DNA from: an uncultured Shewanella sp.
Lineage (GTDB): Bacteria; Pseudomonadota; Gammaproteobacteria; Enterobacterales; Shewanellaceae
Length of the DNA stretch: 64,000 nucleotides
Assembly: GCF_947501665.1 (NCBI RefSeq)
Contig: NZ_CANMWS010000027.1
Location: forward strand, 17,518-81,517
Direction of reading: 5' to 3'
Shown one piece after another: positions 26,279 through 35,007 of this stretch. The notes under the pieces are model-generated. The model was not told the origin of the DNA. It ran no database searches and was given only the letters and a program-made list of their open reading frames with translations. Position numbers and translations under genes: made by a program. Position 1 is the stretch's first letter. Each line of letters opens with the position of its first letter.

Positions 26279-26944
26279 TTAAAGTGATAAATTATCGGCA
26301 GTTAAGGTATTCTCTTTTAAGCGAATACAGGCACTTTGCGACGTAATATTTTGCTGAAGGTTTTCTGTTAACCAATATTGGCCAGCAATGGAAACTAATT
26401 CAGCTTCGATTTTTTTCGCAATGATAACGGCATGCTTATCGCCTGCGGCGCCAGCCATTGCCTTGCCTCTTAATGTACCATAGACGTGTATGCTACCATC
26501 TGCAATGACCTCTGCACCATTACCAACGGCGCCAATGATGATTAAATCACCACCTTTTGTGTAAATTTGTTGTCCTGAACGAATATTACGCTGGATAATT
26601 TTAGTTGTTTTCGGTAATTGAGGGGGATTGAGACTTTGTTTTCCTGATTTTACGATGGCCAGTCCAAGGGATTTGGCCTGCTCAATCAGTTCGGGAATGG
26701 CAGCGGTAATGCCAACAATGATTAAATGCCGTTGAGTAAGAATGTGCTTGAGTCGAGCAAGGTCAAATAACGGATCTTTGATGCGCTCAATATTAATCAC
26801 TAAAGGTGCACCAATAAAGAATTGGGGGGCAATCGCGAGTTTATTATCCAGTTCAGCCGTGAGTCTGCTCATATCTTGATGCTTAATGTGCAGTACCGAT
26901 AGGGTAAAGGATGCGCCTTTTAATTCTAGGCTTGGTGTATACAT
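26279..26944 (-). CDS. minC: Septum site-determining protein MinC
   Basis: A 221-residue FtsZ inhibitor (E. coli 231). The N-terminal FtsZ-binding domain (about 1-100) is followed by a short linker and the C-terminal beta-helix dimer domain with R-S-G-Q-Q-I-Y, G-D-L-I-I-I-G-A-V-G-N-G-A-E-V-I-A-D-G and H-V-Y-G-T-L-R-G-K-A-M-A-G, the conserved MinD-binding R-G-K-A motif included. It is the first gene of minCDE and is divergent from ycgL, so a shared promoter region of about 120 bases drives both. Confidence 0.95.
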   Translation of the reverse strand: MYTPSLELKGASFTLSVLHIKHQDMSRLTAELDNKLAIAPQFFIGAPLVINIERIKDPLFDLARLKHILTQRHLIIVGITAAIPELIEQAKSLGLAIVKSGKQSLNPPQLPKTTKIIQRNIRSGQQIYTKGGDLIIIGAVGNGAEVIADGSIHVYGTLRGKAMAGAAGDKHAVIIAKKIEAELVSIAGQYWLTENLQQNITSQSACIRLKENTLTADNLSL

Positions 26945-27064
26945 TCCGACTTTGCTCTTTACAAATGATCAACTTTACGTCGATAAACATTAAATTCCGA
27001 TCAGTCCATGGTATAGTGTCGTTAATTAGCTGGCAAGTTGAATTGTTTGGAAATTGAGCCTGAT

Positions 27065-27346
27065 ATGATCTGTGCAGTATATAAAAGTAGTCGAAAACAA
27101 GAAACCTATTTATTTATTGAAAAACGTGATGATTTTACCAAAGTACCCGATGCATTAATGGATATGTTTGGGACGCCGACTTTAGTGATGATGTTGCCTT
27201 TAAGCAAACGTGATCACTTGGGGTTTGCAGATATCGAAAAGGTGAAAAGTGAATTAGTCGATAAAGGGTTTTATTTACAATTGCCGCCACCGGTTGAAAA
27301 CCTATTGGAAACCCATAAAGCAGAGATTGGTTACAGCCGAGATTAA
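27065..27346 (+). CDS. ycgL: YcgL domain protein
   Basis: A 93-residue protein of the YcgL family. Conserved features are C-A-V-Y-K-S-S-R-K near the start, T-Y-L-F-I-E-K-R-D-D-F, the D-I-E-K-V-K segment and the C-terminal F-Y-L-Q-L-P-P-P-V-E-N-L-L. The structure of the E. coli homologue is known as a small alpha/beta fold, but the function is not established. The start at ATG 27065 agrees with the family; an earlier in-frame codon at 27038 adds nine residues without similarity. It is divergent from minC, the same arrangement as in Shewanella and E. coli relatives. Confidence 0.9.
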   Translation: MICAVYKSSRKQETYLFIEKRDDFTKVPDALMDMFGTPTLVMMLPLSKRDHLGFADIEKVKSELVDKGFYLQLPPPVENLLETHKAEIGYSRD

Positions 27347-27521
27347 TGGAATTAGGCATAGTTTAAAAGGCAATAATAAATCAGTGTAAAACATGTTATT
27401 TTTTATGGTGGGCAATATCGTTCATGCTTTGTGGTACTGCCCAGCAGACTCCATCAGGTTATTTGCTTTTGCGACGTTGTAAAGTGCATTTTTCTTGAGC
27501 GAGTATTGATGCTAGTCATCC

Positions 27522-28655
27522 TCATTCAGCACTTGCTGCCATTTGAAAGTTTTTCACTAATGCGTTTGCAATGTTGTAGCCTAAATATAAGTAGTTTTGA
27601 ATATCGGGATGGACGTTATTTTTATACCCCGTCACCGGAATAATTGGTTGGGCAATACTGATGTGAGCGTTGGGATTATTTAAGAGCACATCTTGGGTTA
27701 AGCTTGGTGATGATGAGCTAAGGTTCTCATTTTGAATGTAACGATTATAGGTTATATCGGCGCAACCATCTGTAGTGAACATCTTGCAAGCCCCGCTATT
27801 TGCAACGGGGGGAATTGGTGACACAATATGATATAGCTGATTATTTGCGTTTTTAGGGTTGAAATTCATTGGTAACGTGCTGGTGATGAAATGGAGTAAA
27901 TCACTTTTGAGTTCGTCAAAAGTATCGAATCCAATCATAATGTCATTCGTACCAGCTAAAGTAATAGTAAATATGTCAGCTTGATCTGGAATAGGTGTTT
28001 TGGCTTGTTGAAAAAGAGATGTAATGGGAAGTTGGCAGTTGTGGGTGTTATCACACAAGGTGTAGCCTTGATTAGCAAAATAAGGTGCATTAATGGTTTT
28101 AATTTTTTTATTACTATCAGGTGCTTGTGTTGCAGTAAAGAAATCAATTCCAGGTGCTTGATTATTGGGATCGCCTCCTAATGGATTTGAATGAGTGTTA
28201 CCTAAGAATTTTATTAGGTGTAATTGATTTTTTTTATCAATAAAGCTGATATTTTTCAGTGAAGTATTACATTGGAAGTGACTGGCAATCGATGTTGCTG
28301 GATTATTATTGATTGTTTGTTCTGCGACATTGATGGATAAATTGGGGTCACACATGAGCTGTATTAGTGCTTCTCTATAACCTCCAGGTGCAAAGGCTGT
28401 ATTACCAAAAAAACGTGTTTGATACTGTTGATTTACCTTATTCTTTCCCTGAATGATTGCACTTGAATAAGTGTATTGATCTTTTATTTGTTGATTATCA
28501 TTACCATCAACACCGACTGTGATGGAGTCCCCAATGGCGGTGATATAATAGGGTTTTGTATCAGCAAAAGCGGATAAGTGGATCTGTAGGCCTAAGGTTA
28601 AAAGGCAATACACAATTGCGTTTTTTGGAGTTATTAATCTAAGTGAAAGTGCCAT
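27522..28655 (-). CDS. Exported SGNH/GDSL-type hydrolase
   Basis: A 377-residue exported hydrolase. A signal peptide occupies about residues 1-31 (hydrophobic core C-L-L-T-L-G-L, then S-A-F-A). The block I motif is I-G-D-S44-I-T-V-G, the glycine of block II is in F-G-N-T-A-F, block III is G-T-N-D, and the catalytic histidine is near 349 in N-N-V-H-P-D. In the last block the usual D-x-x-H is N-x-x-H, so the serine-histidine pair may act without the aspartate. Four or more cysteines in the middle could form disulfides. Such enzymes are esterases or lipases acting on extracellular or envelope substrates. The start has AAGGAAAAAT directly upstream. It is monocistronic. Confidence 0.82.
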   Translation of the reverse strand: MALSLRLITPKNAIVYCLLTLGLQIHLSAFADTKPYYITAIGDSITVGVDGNDNQQIKDQYTYSSAIIQGKNKVNQQYQTRFFGNTAFAPGGYREALIQLMCDPNLSINVAEQTINNNPATSIASHFQCNTSLKNISFIDKKNQLHLIKFLGNTHSNPLGGDPNNQAPGIDFFTATQAPDSNKKIKTINAPYFANQGYTLCDNTHNCQLPITSLFQQAKTPIPDQADIFTITLAGTNDIMIGFDTFDELKSDLLHFITSTLPMNFNPKNANNQLYHIVSPIPPVANSGACKMFTTDGCADITYNRYIQNENLSSSSPSLTQDVLLNNPNAHISIAQPIIPVTGYKNNVHPDIQNYLYLGYNIANALVKNFQMAASAE

Positions 28656-29138
28656 ATTTTTCCTTATTATTTAATTATTTTTATGTGATGATCTAAATTA
28701 ATTTGAACAAGCATTGGATAAATAGTGGGGATTGAGAATATGAATAAGCACTAAAATATGTCTAATCTTTTTAAATTAATTAAATTTCATACCCATATTC
28801 AAAAATAAAATATTTTAATTCAAAATCAATTGCTTAATTTTTTTAAATTAAAAAATATATCGATAGCATTGTTAATCGTTTTGGCCTTAAACGATTAAAT
28901 TCAAAGGAGAGAATCTGAATTTGATTATTTTGAATGAAGCATTTACAAAGGATAAATAAGGGTAAGCATAATATATGTGACTTGTAGTCTACTTGAAATG
29001 TTTTTATAGACTTTATTAAAAACACCCTACTAATTATCAAAAAATCAACAATACTAATATTACTCACATTTCTATAGTCGTTTATTGCAGAGGCTATGCT
29101 GTGAAATGTCAACTCCCATTCATTTGTAAAGAGTTGCC
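28656..29138. other. AT-rich divergent promoter region of SGNH gene and cyo operon
   Basis: About 480 very AT-rich bases between two divergent genes. I see no convincing gene: the one open frame on the - strand (to 29154) overlaps the cyoA start and has no protein-like pattern. Promoters for the cyo operon and the hydrolase must lie here; I cannot assign operators. Confidence 0.4.
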
Positions 29139-30017
29139 ATGATGAAGATGACAAAAAAAGCGTTAATTTGGATTATTTCATTACTTTTTCTAGCGAGTTG
29201 CAGTTTAGGGGTACTTGATTCAAAAGGGCAAGTGGGTAAGGAGGAAGGCGAATTAATTATCACAGCGACCTTGCTGATGCTCATTGTGGTTATTCCTGTG
29301 ATTGTGATGACTTTTGTGTTTGCTTGGAAGTATCGAGAGCATAATGAAAAATCAACCTATGCACCTGATTGGGCCCATTCAACCAAAATAGAGACGTTTG
29401 TGTGGGGGATCCCTTTTCTTATTATTCTCGTTTTAGCCATTATCACCTGGCGGACAACACACGCACTTGATCCTTATAAGCCATTGAACAGTGATGTAGA
29501 GCCTATTGTGATTGAGGTCATTGCGCTTGATTGGAAATGGTTATTTATTTATCCCAAGTTTGGTATTGCGACCATTAATCATATCGAAATTCCAGTGGAT
29601 GTGCCGATTGCTTTTAAGATCACTTCTGATGCGCCCATGAATTCCTTTTTTATTCCAAAATTGGGAGGACAAATTTATGCCATGTCAGGCATGCAAACCC
29701 AATTACATTTAATTGCCAATGAGCAAGGCACTTTTAGAGGCATGTCTGCCAATATTAGTGGTGAAGGTTTTTCTGATATGACATTTACCACGACCTCAAC
29801 TTCTGAAAAAGGGTTTAAAGATTGGATTAATAGTGTTAAGCAATCGCAATTAACACTTAGCAAAGCTCAATATAATAAGTTAAGTAATAAGAGTGAGAAT
29901 CATCCAATACAGTATTTTTCATATGTGGAGCCGCGATTATTTGAAGCCGTAATAGAAAAATATATGTTGCCAGGTAAACAAGATGCGGATCGTAAATTCA
30001 TTTTAAGGCAGGACTAA
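29139..30017 (+). CDS. cyoA: Cytochrome bo3 ubiquinol oxidase subunit II
   Basis: A 292-residue lipoprotein subunit of the bo3 quinol oxidase (E. coli 315). A type II signal peptide ends at L-A-S-C, so the mature cysteine should be lipidated. Two membrane segments follow (about 40-62 and 83-103), and then a periplasmic cupredoxin domain including I-A-L-D-W-K-W-L-F-I-Y-P. The copper A ligands of cytochrome c oxidases (C-x3-C-x3-H) are missing, as expected for a quinol oxidase. A first ATG at 29139 and a second at 29142 are both possible. It begins the cyoABCDE operon and is spaced two bases from cyoB. Confidence 0.94.
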   Translation: MMKMTKKALIWIISLLFLASCSLGVLDSKGQVGKEEGELIITATLLMLIVVIPVIVMTFVFAWKYREHNEKSTYAPDWAHSTKIETFVWGIPFLIILVLAIITWRTTHALDPYKPLNSDVEPIVIEVIALDWKWLFIYPKFGIATINHIEIPVDVPIAFKITSDAPMNSFFIPKLGGQIYAMSGMQTQLHLIANEQGTFRGMSANISGEGFSDMTFTTTSTSEKGFKDWINSVKQSQLTLSKAQYNKLSNKSENHPIQYFSYVEPRLFEAVIEKYMLPGKQDADRKFILRQD

Positions 30018-30019
30018 CT

Positions 30020-31987
30020 ATGCTAGGGAAACTAACTTGGGACTCTGTCCCCTGGGATAACGGCATTGTGATGGGCGCCGTTTCATTTATGGCTGCAGTC
30101 GTCATTATATTGGCATTAATTGTGACTCGGTATGGTAAATGGCGTTACCTTTGGAGTGAATGGTTTACTACCATCGATCATAAGAAAATCGGTATTATGT
30201 ACGTTATTGTTGGCTTTGTCATGATGTTAAGGGGCTTCAGTGATGCAATCATGATGCGTTCACAATTGGCTTTAGCAGCCAGTGCGCCAGGCTATTTACC
30301 CCCAGAGCATTATGATCAAATTTTTACCGCACACGGTGTGATAATGATTTTCTTTGTTGCTATGCCACTTGTGATTGGTCTTATCAATATTGTGGTACCA
30401 CAGCAAATTGGCGCAAGAGATGTTGCCTTTCCTTTTATGAACTCTTTGAGTTTTTGGCTATTTTTTGTCGGAATGGCATTAGTGAATATGTCTTTAGGCA
30501 TTGGGGACTTTGCGAGAACGGGTTGGTTAGCGTATCCCCCTTTATCTGGAATAGCCAATAGTCCGGGTGTAGGAGTCGATTATTATATATGGAGCTTGCA
30601 AATTGCGGGCATTGGCACCTTAATGACGGGCATTAATTTCTTTGTCACTATCATGAAAATGCGTTGTCCTGGCATGACTTTGATGCGCATGCCTATTTTT
30701 ACTTGGACAGCTTTATGTACCAATATTTTGATTATTGCTGCATTCCCTGTATTGACGGTAACGTTAGCATTGTTGACGTTAGATAGGTACTTAGGGTTTC
30801 ACTTTTTTACCGCAACAGCAGGTGGCGATCAAATGATGTATGTTAATTTGATTTGGATTTGGGGCCATCCAGAAGTGTATATTCTTATTTTACCTGCTTT
30901 TGGGGTTTTTTCAGAAGTGGTGCCGACTTTTACGCATAAAAAGCTATTTGGTTACACTTCAATGGTTTATGCAACAGCAGTGATCACTGTACTGTCATTT
31001 AGTGTTTGGTTACATCACTTTTTTACGATGGGATCTGGGGCCAATGTCAATGCTTTTTTCGGTATTGCCACTATGATAATAGCCATTCCAACAGGGGTTA
31101 AAATCTTTAATTGGCTATTTACTATTTACCGTGGGCGATTACAAATGAATTTGCCTATTATGTGGACGTTAGCCTTTTTATCAACCTTTACTATTGGTGG
31201 CATGACGGGCGTATTACTGTCGGTACCTGGCGCCGATTTTTTGCTGCATAACAGTTTATTTCTTATCGCTCATTTTCATAATGTCATTATCGGTGGTGTG
31301 GTGTTTGGCATGTTTGCTGGCTACAGTTATTGGTTTCCAAAATCATTTGGCTTTACGCTTGATGAAAAGTGGGGAAAACGGGGTTTTTGGTTGTGGGTAG
31401 TTGGGTTTTATTTAGCCTTTATTCCTTTATATGCACTCGGCTTTATGGGAATGACAAGACGTTTAAATCACTATGATATTGACACCGGGTGGCAGCCGTT
31501 ATTGATGGTGGCAATGGCTGGAGCGGTATCGATTTTATTTGGTATTATTTGTCAAATTATCCAATTATATGTGAGTATTCGTGATCGTGAGCTTAACCGC
31601 GATGAAACAGGCGATCCTTGGAATGCAAGAACCCTAGAGTGGTCAACAAGCTCTCCGCCAGCATTATATAATTTTCCTTTTACGCCAGTGGTTGATGACA
31701 TTGATGCTTTTTGGAAAGAGAAACAAGAAAATCCAGTGAGGCCTAAAGAAACTCGGCCTTATGTTGATATTCATATGCCACGAAATACGGGAGCAGGATT
31801 TATTATGTCTGCTTTTGCGCTTGTTTTTGGCTTTGCCATGATTTGGTATATCTGGTGGTTAGCCTGTGTGGGCCTCTTGGGAATATTTTTAACTTTTATT
31901 CACCGATGTTTTGAAAAAGATGTGGATTATTATATCCCTGCGGCTGAGATTGAAGCCATTGAAAAGTTAAGGAGTCATAATGTCTAG
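30020..31987 (+). CDS. cyoB: Cytochrome bo3 ubiquinol oxidase subunit I
   Basis: The 655-residue catalytic subunit (E. coli 663), with about 15 membrane helices. It holds low-spin haem b and the haem o3-CuB site, reduces oxygen to water and pumps protons. Conserved pieces include F-T-A-H-G-V-I-M-I-F-F (haem ligand), W-G-H-P-E-V-Y-I-L-I-L-P (CuB histidine crosslinked to tyrosine), W-L-H-H-F-F-T-M-G (further CuB histidines) and I-A-H-F-H-N-V-I-I-G-G (haem ligands). The N-terminal R-G-F-x-D-A-I-M-M-R-S-Q quinol-site segment is also intact. The stop overlaps cyoC by eight bases. Similarity to E. coli is high along the whole length. Confidence 0.97.
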   Translation: MLGKLTWDSVPWDNGIVMGAVSFMAAVVIILALIVTRYGKWRYLWSEWFTTIDHKKIGIMYVIVGFVMMLRGFSDAIMMRSQLALAASAPGYLPPEHYDQIFTAHGVIMIFFVAMPLVIGLINIVVPQQIGARDVAFPFMNSLSFWLFFVGMALVNMSLGIGDFARTGWLAYPPLSGIANSPGVGVDYYIWSLQIAGIGTLMTGINFFVTIMKMRCPGMTLMRMPIFTWTALCTNILIIAAFPVLTVTLALLTLDRYLGFHFFTATAGGDQMMYVNLIWIWGHPEVYILILPAFGVFSEVVPTFTHKKLFGYTSMVYATAVITVLSFSVWLHHFFTMGSGANVNAFFGIATMIIAIPTGVKIFNWLFTIYRGRLQMNLPIMWTLAFLSTFTIGGMTGVLLSVPGADFLLHNSLFLIAHFHNVIIGGVVFGMFAGYSYWFPKSFGFTLDEKWGKRGFWLWVVGFYLAFIPLYALGFMGMTRRLNHYDIDTGWQPLLMVAMAGAVSILFGIICQIIQLYVSIRDRELNRDETGDPWNARTLEWSTSSPPALYNFPFTPVVDDIDAFWKEKQENPVRPKETRPYVDIHMPRNTGAGFIMSAFALVFGFAMIWYIWWLACVGLLGIFLTFIHRCFEKDVDYYIPAAEIEAIEKLRSHNV

Positions 31988-32579
31988 TACAGTAATGGAT
32001 CCGCATGTGGAAGAGTTAGACGAACACTCAATAACCGTTTTTGGTTTTTGGGTTTATATCATGAGTGATTGTATTTTATTTGCCACTTTATTTGCGACTC
32101 ATGCCGTATTGATGCCGAATTTCTTTGGTGGACCTACGCCCAGAGAGCTGTTTTCAATGCCTTTTGTTTTAGTGGAAACCTTTCTTTTATTAACCAGTAG
32201 CTTTACTTATGGTTTGGCAATGCTTGCTATGCACCGAAATAAATCATCACAGGTTATCCAGTGTTTGATTGTGACATTTATTTTGGGTGCAGGGTTTATT
32301 TCTATGGAGCTGTATGAGTTCCATGAATTAATCACTGAAGGAAATAGTTGGCATCGTAGTGCATCTATTTCAAGTTTCTTTGGTTTAGTTGCGACGCATG
32401 GCTTTCACGTCACATTAGGCTTAATTTGGATGTTAGTGTTGATGTGGAGTGTTTGGCACTTTAATTTGACGAAACAAGTTAAAACGAGACTGACTTGTTT
32501 AGGTTTATTTTGGCATTTTCTCGACATTATTTGGATATGTGTATTTACCGTGGTTTATTTGATGGGAGCAATAGCATAA
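31980..32579 (+). CDS. cyoC: Cytochrome bo3 ubiquinol oxidase subunit III
   Basis: A 199-residue membrane subunit (E. coli 204) with five membrane helices. Family features include F-G-F-W-V-Y-I-M-S-D-C near the N-terminus, E-L-Y-E-F-H-E-L-I (carboxylate equivalent of COX III) and T-H-G-F-H-V-T-L-G-L-I-W. It stabilises subunit I and the complex. It starts within the last codons of cyoB and its TAA stop overlaps the cyoD start by one base (TAATG), which indicates translational coupling. Confidence 0.95.
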   Translation: MSSTVMDPHVEELDEHSITVFGFWVYIMSDCILFATLFATHAVLMPNFFGGPTPRELFSMPFVLVETFLLLTSSFTYGLAMLAMHRNKSSQVIQCLIVTFILGAGFISMELYEFHELITEGNSWHRSASISSFFGLVATHGFHVTLGLIWMLVLMWSVWHFNLTKQVKTRLTCLGLFWHFLDIIWICVFTVVYLMGAIA

Positions 32580-32908
32580 TGAAGCAATCAAATGTTACCA
32601 GTAGTGGCGCCGACCATGGCACCTACGCTTCTTATATCACGGGATTTATTTTATCCATTCTATTGACCATTATTCCATATTATATTGTTGTTTATATGGA
32701 TTTATCGAGTGGGATAAAAACATTGTTAATTGTGCTGCTTGCTTTAGCGCAATTATTTGTACAATTAGTTTTCTTTTTACATTTGAATACGCGGTCTGAA
32801 AAAGGGTGGAATTTTTTATCTTTTGTTTTCACTATGTTAGTTGTTATTATCTTAATTGGAGGCTCTCTTTGGATCATGTATCACCTTCGAGTCAACATGA
32901 TGATATGA
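32579..32908 (+). CDS. cyoD: Cytochrome bo3 ubiquinol oxidase subunit IV
   Basis: A 109-residue subunit, the same length as E. coli CyoD, with three membrane helices. The H-G-T-Y-A-S-Y-I-T-G-F motif and Q-L-x-V-Q-L-V-F-F-L-H-L segment are typical. It assists assembly of the CuB site in subunit I. The start at ATG 32579 overlaps the cyoC stop by one base; the longer open frame to the left is only the other reading frame of cyoC. Its TGA overlaps the cyoE start (ATGA). Confidence 0.95.
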   Translation: MKQSNVTSSGADHGTYASYITGFILSILLTIIPYYIVVYMDLSSGIKTLLIVLLALAQLFVQLVFFLHLNTRSEKGWNFLSFVFTMLVVIILIGGSLWIMYHLRVNMMI

Positions 32909-33753
32909 AGCTAAAGTTATTTGTATCGTTAACAAAACCTGGGATTATCTTAGGTAATTTAATTACCGTTATAGGCAGTTTTTTTTTAGCTCAACACCAT
33001 TCGTTTAATATGAGCCTTTTTGTTTTACTATTATTGGGTATAAGCTTAGTGATTGCTTCGGGTTGTGTATTTAATAATATTATCGATAAAGATATTGATA
33101 GTCTTATGTTAAGGACCGCAGATAGGGTATTGGTAAAAGGATTAATATCAGATAGGGTGGCTTTACGTTATGGCATTATCTTAGGCGGGCTAGGTTTCTT
33201 ATGTCTACTGAATATCAATTTATTGAGTTTTCTATTTGGACTTGTTGGTTGGTTTTTTTATGTGGTGGTTTATAGCTTATGGGCTAAGAGACAAACAGTA
33301 TATGGAACCATAATAGGCAGTATTTCTGGTGCGATGCCTATGGCTGTGGGGTATTGTGCTGGCGGTAATCATATTGACTCTGGGTTGATATTGCTGGTGC
33401 TTATTAGTATTTCTTGGCAAATTCCTCATTCATATGCAATTGGTTTAGTTAGAAAGGAAGATTATATCAATGCCAATATTCCTCTCTTCTCTGTTTTATA
33501 TCACACTGAAAAAGTGAAATTTCACTGTCTATTATATATTATCGCTTTTACTATACTGTGTTTAGCGCTATATCTTTTTGAATATGTTGGTTTGTTATAC
33601 CTGTTGACTATGATGTTACTGTGTTTATATTGGTTGTTTATTGCTTTTCAAGGTTTTTCCCATCAAAATGTTAAACAGTGGGCAAAAAGAATGTTTCTTT
33701 TTTCCATTGTTATTATTTCTTCTTTTAGTGTTTTAATTGCTCTTGGTTATTAA
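32905..33753 (+). CDS. cyoE: Protohaem IX farnesyltransferase (haem O synthase)
   Basis: A 282-residue UbiA-family prenyltransferase (E. coli 296) that adds a farnesyl group to haem B, giving the haem O needed by CyoB. The first aspartate-rich motif is N-N-I-I-D-K-D-I-D (about 58-66), and the segment S-L-W-A-K-R-Q-T-V-Y-G-T-I-I-G-S-I-S-G-A precedes the second catalytic loop. About seven to nine membrane helices are predictable. K-P-G-I-I-L-G-N-L near the N-terminus is typical. ATG 32905 overlaps the cyoD stop by four bases. It ends the operon; I see no clear terminator immediately after it. Confidence 0.94.
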   Translation: MKLKLFVSLTKPGIILGNLITVIGSFFLAQHHSFNMSLFVLLLLGISLVIASGCVFNNIIDKDIDSLMLRTADRVLVKGLISDRVALRYGIILGGLGFLCLLNINLLSFLFGLVGWFFYVVVYSLWAKRQTVYGTIIGSISGAMPMAVGYCAGGNHIDSGLILLVLISISWQIPHSYAIGLVRKEDYINANIPLFSVLYHTEKVKFHCLLYIIAFTILCLALYLFEYVGLLYLLTMMLLCLYWLFIAFQGFSHQNVKQWAKRMFLFSIVIISSFSVLIALGY

Positions 33754-34125
33754 CTTTATCTGACTCATTGTTTAAAAATTAATTATGTTTCCCTTTGGTT
33801 AACAAAGATTGAAAATAGTTAATGTTGGTTGTTTATATTGATGATGAAATAGAGTAAATAAAAAATTATTATTAGGATGCATTTGTTTAAATATAAAAAA
33901 TTGCTTATCGTACTTTTAGAATGGTATTCATCAATTAATATTGATTTTGCTATTATATTTAGGGTTGATATCAGCTCTTCAGTTTTTATCCTTGTTTATT
34001 GTCGGTATACATTAATATTCATATCTTTTTACTTTTTATATATTAATGTTTCTAAATTTTAGCCTTAGCTACGATTAGATTTTTGCATTTATTGTTAAAA
34101 ACAATAGAAATAATATGGTAAGTAA
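33754..34125. other. Very AT-rich intergenic region after the cyo operon
   Basis: About 370 bases with extreme AT content, markedly higher than the cyo genes. A 61-codon frame at 33877-34062 lacks a ribosome site and reads as low-complexity hydrophobic residues, so I do not count it as a gene. This marks the left border of the exported-protein locus. No att-like repeat is visible. Confidence 0.4.
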
Positions 34126-34977
34126 ATGTTAATAATAAGAATGATGATAATATGTTTACTCTTTAATTCATCAATAGTGTTAGCCTCAAAATATAATCTT
34201 CAATATTGGAAAGACTCAATTGATCCGTTAGGTATTGGAACCGGTTATCGTTATGTGTTTAATTCTCAATTTGTAGAAACAGAAAGTTTTGATAATATTA
34301 TCAGTGATTTTTTATGCTATAACTATTGTCAATTAAATATAGGAGTAATAATAACTCAATTGGAGTTTCCTGTATCGGGCTACCTTGTTAATACGGTACA
34401 GCCATCAAGAATGATGGTGACTTTTAAAACAGGAATGGCTTATTCACTTATATCGCGTTTATCTTTAGGTTTCCGTTATGATTTTGATGCAAAAGTTATA
34501 GACAGTAATTTTGCCAGTGAAGATAATATTGCTGTTATAAAAAATCATGGTTCGGCGAGTGCTTTATTTAAGATAAGGTACTTGTTTACCGATAAAAATC
34601 AAAAACAGATCATCTCCTTATCGATTTATACAAATCGTTTGATTCAATCTAGTTCAAATAGCCTAACCAAGTTCACTGTCTATTTTGACTCTCATTACTC
34701 GACTGCTAGTCAAGCAAATCAAGCTTTGGTTGTAGAAATTAAAAAGCTTGCGGCTATCAATCAAGATTGTCAAATAAGTATTCAGGGGCACAGGAATGCT
34801 CAAGGCGCTAAGGCATATAACCTGATGTTATCAGAACAAGGTGCTTTGTCAGCCAAAAACTTACTTCTTGCCCAAGGTATTTCGGTTGACCCTATTGATA
34901 TTTCTTTTCAAAGAAAAATGATTCAATTTCAAATAATAACAAGGCGTTATGGTGGTAGGGTAACCGTCGTGTCTTAG
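34126..34977 (+). CDS. Exported protein with C-terminal OmpA-like domain
   Basis: A 283-residue protein with a short signal peptide (about residues 1-20: M-I-I-C-L-L-F-N-S-S-I-V-L-A). The middle has alternating hydrophobic and polar strands that could form a small beta-barrel or domain. The last 100 residues resemble the OmpA peptidoglycan-binding domain: F-T-V-Y-F-D-S near the start, then I-S-I-Q-G-H-R-N-A-Q-G-A-K-A-Y-N-L-M-L-S-E-Q-G-A and A-K-N-L-L-L-A-Q-G-I. The canonical T-D-x-x-G is replaced by H-R-N-A-Q-G and the S-x-x-R-A arginine by Q-G-A, so peptidoglycan binding is not certain. AT-rich and directly upstream of the large Ig-repeat lipoprotein, with which it may form an operon (gap 30 bases). 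Confidence 0.68.
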   Translation: MLIIRMMIICLLFNSSIVLASKYNLQYWKDSIDPLGIGTGYRYVFNSQFVETESFDNIISDFLCYNYCQLNIGVIITQLEFPVSGYLVNTVQPSRMMVTFKTGMAYSLISRLSLGFRYDFDAKVIDSNFASEDNIAVIKNHGSASALFKIRYLFTDKNQKQIISLSIYTNRLIQSSSNSLTKFTVYFDSHYSTASQANQALVVEIKKLAAINQDCQISIQGHRNAQGAKAYNLMLSEQGALSAKNLLLAQGISVDPIDISFQRKMIQFQIITRRYGGRVTVVS

Positions 34978-35007
34978 TCACTTTTATTCTAAATTAAGGT
35001 GTTTGCA

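Noticed and set aside
28843..29154. 103-codon - strand frame between the hydrolase and cyoA
   Set aside because: Overlaps the cyoA start and has no domain or ribosome site.
33877..34062. 61-codon frame after cyoE
   Set aside because: Very AT-rich, hydrophobic low-complexity translation with no ribosome site.
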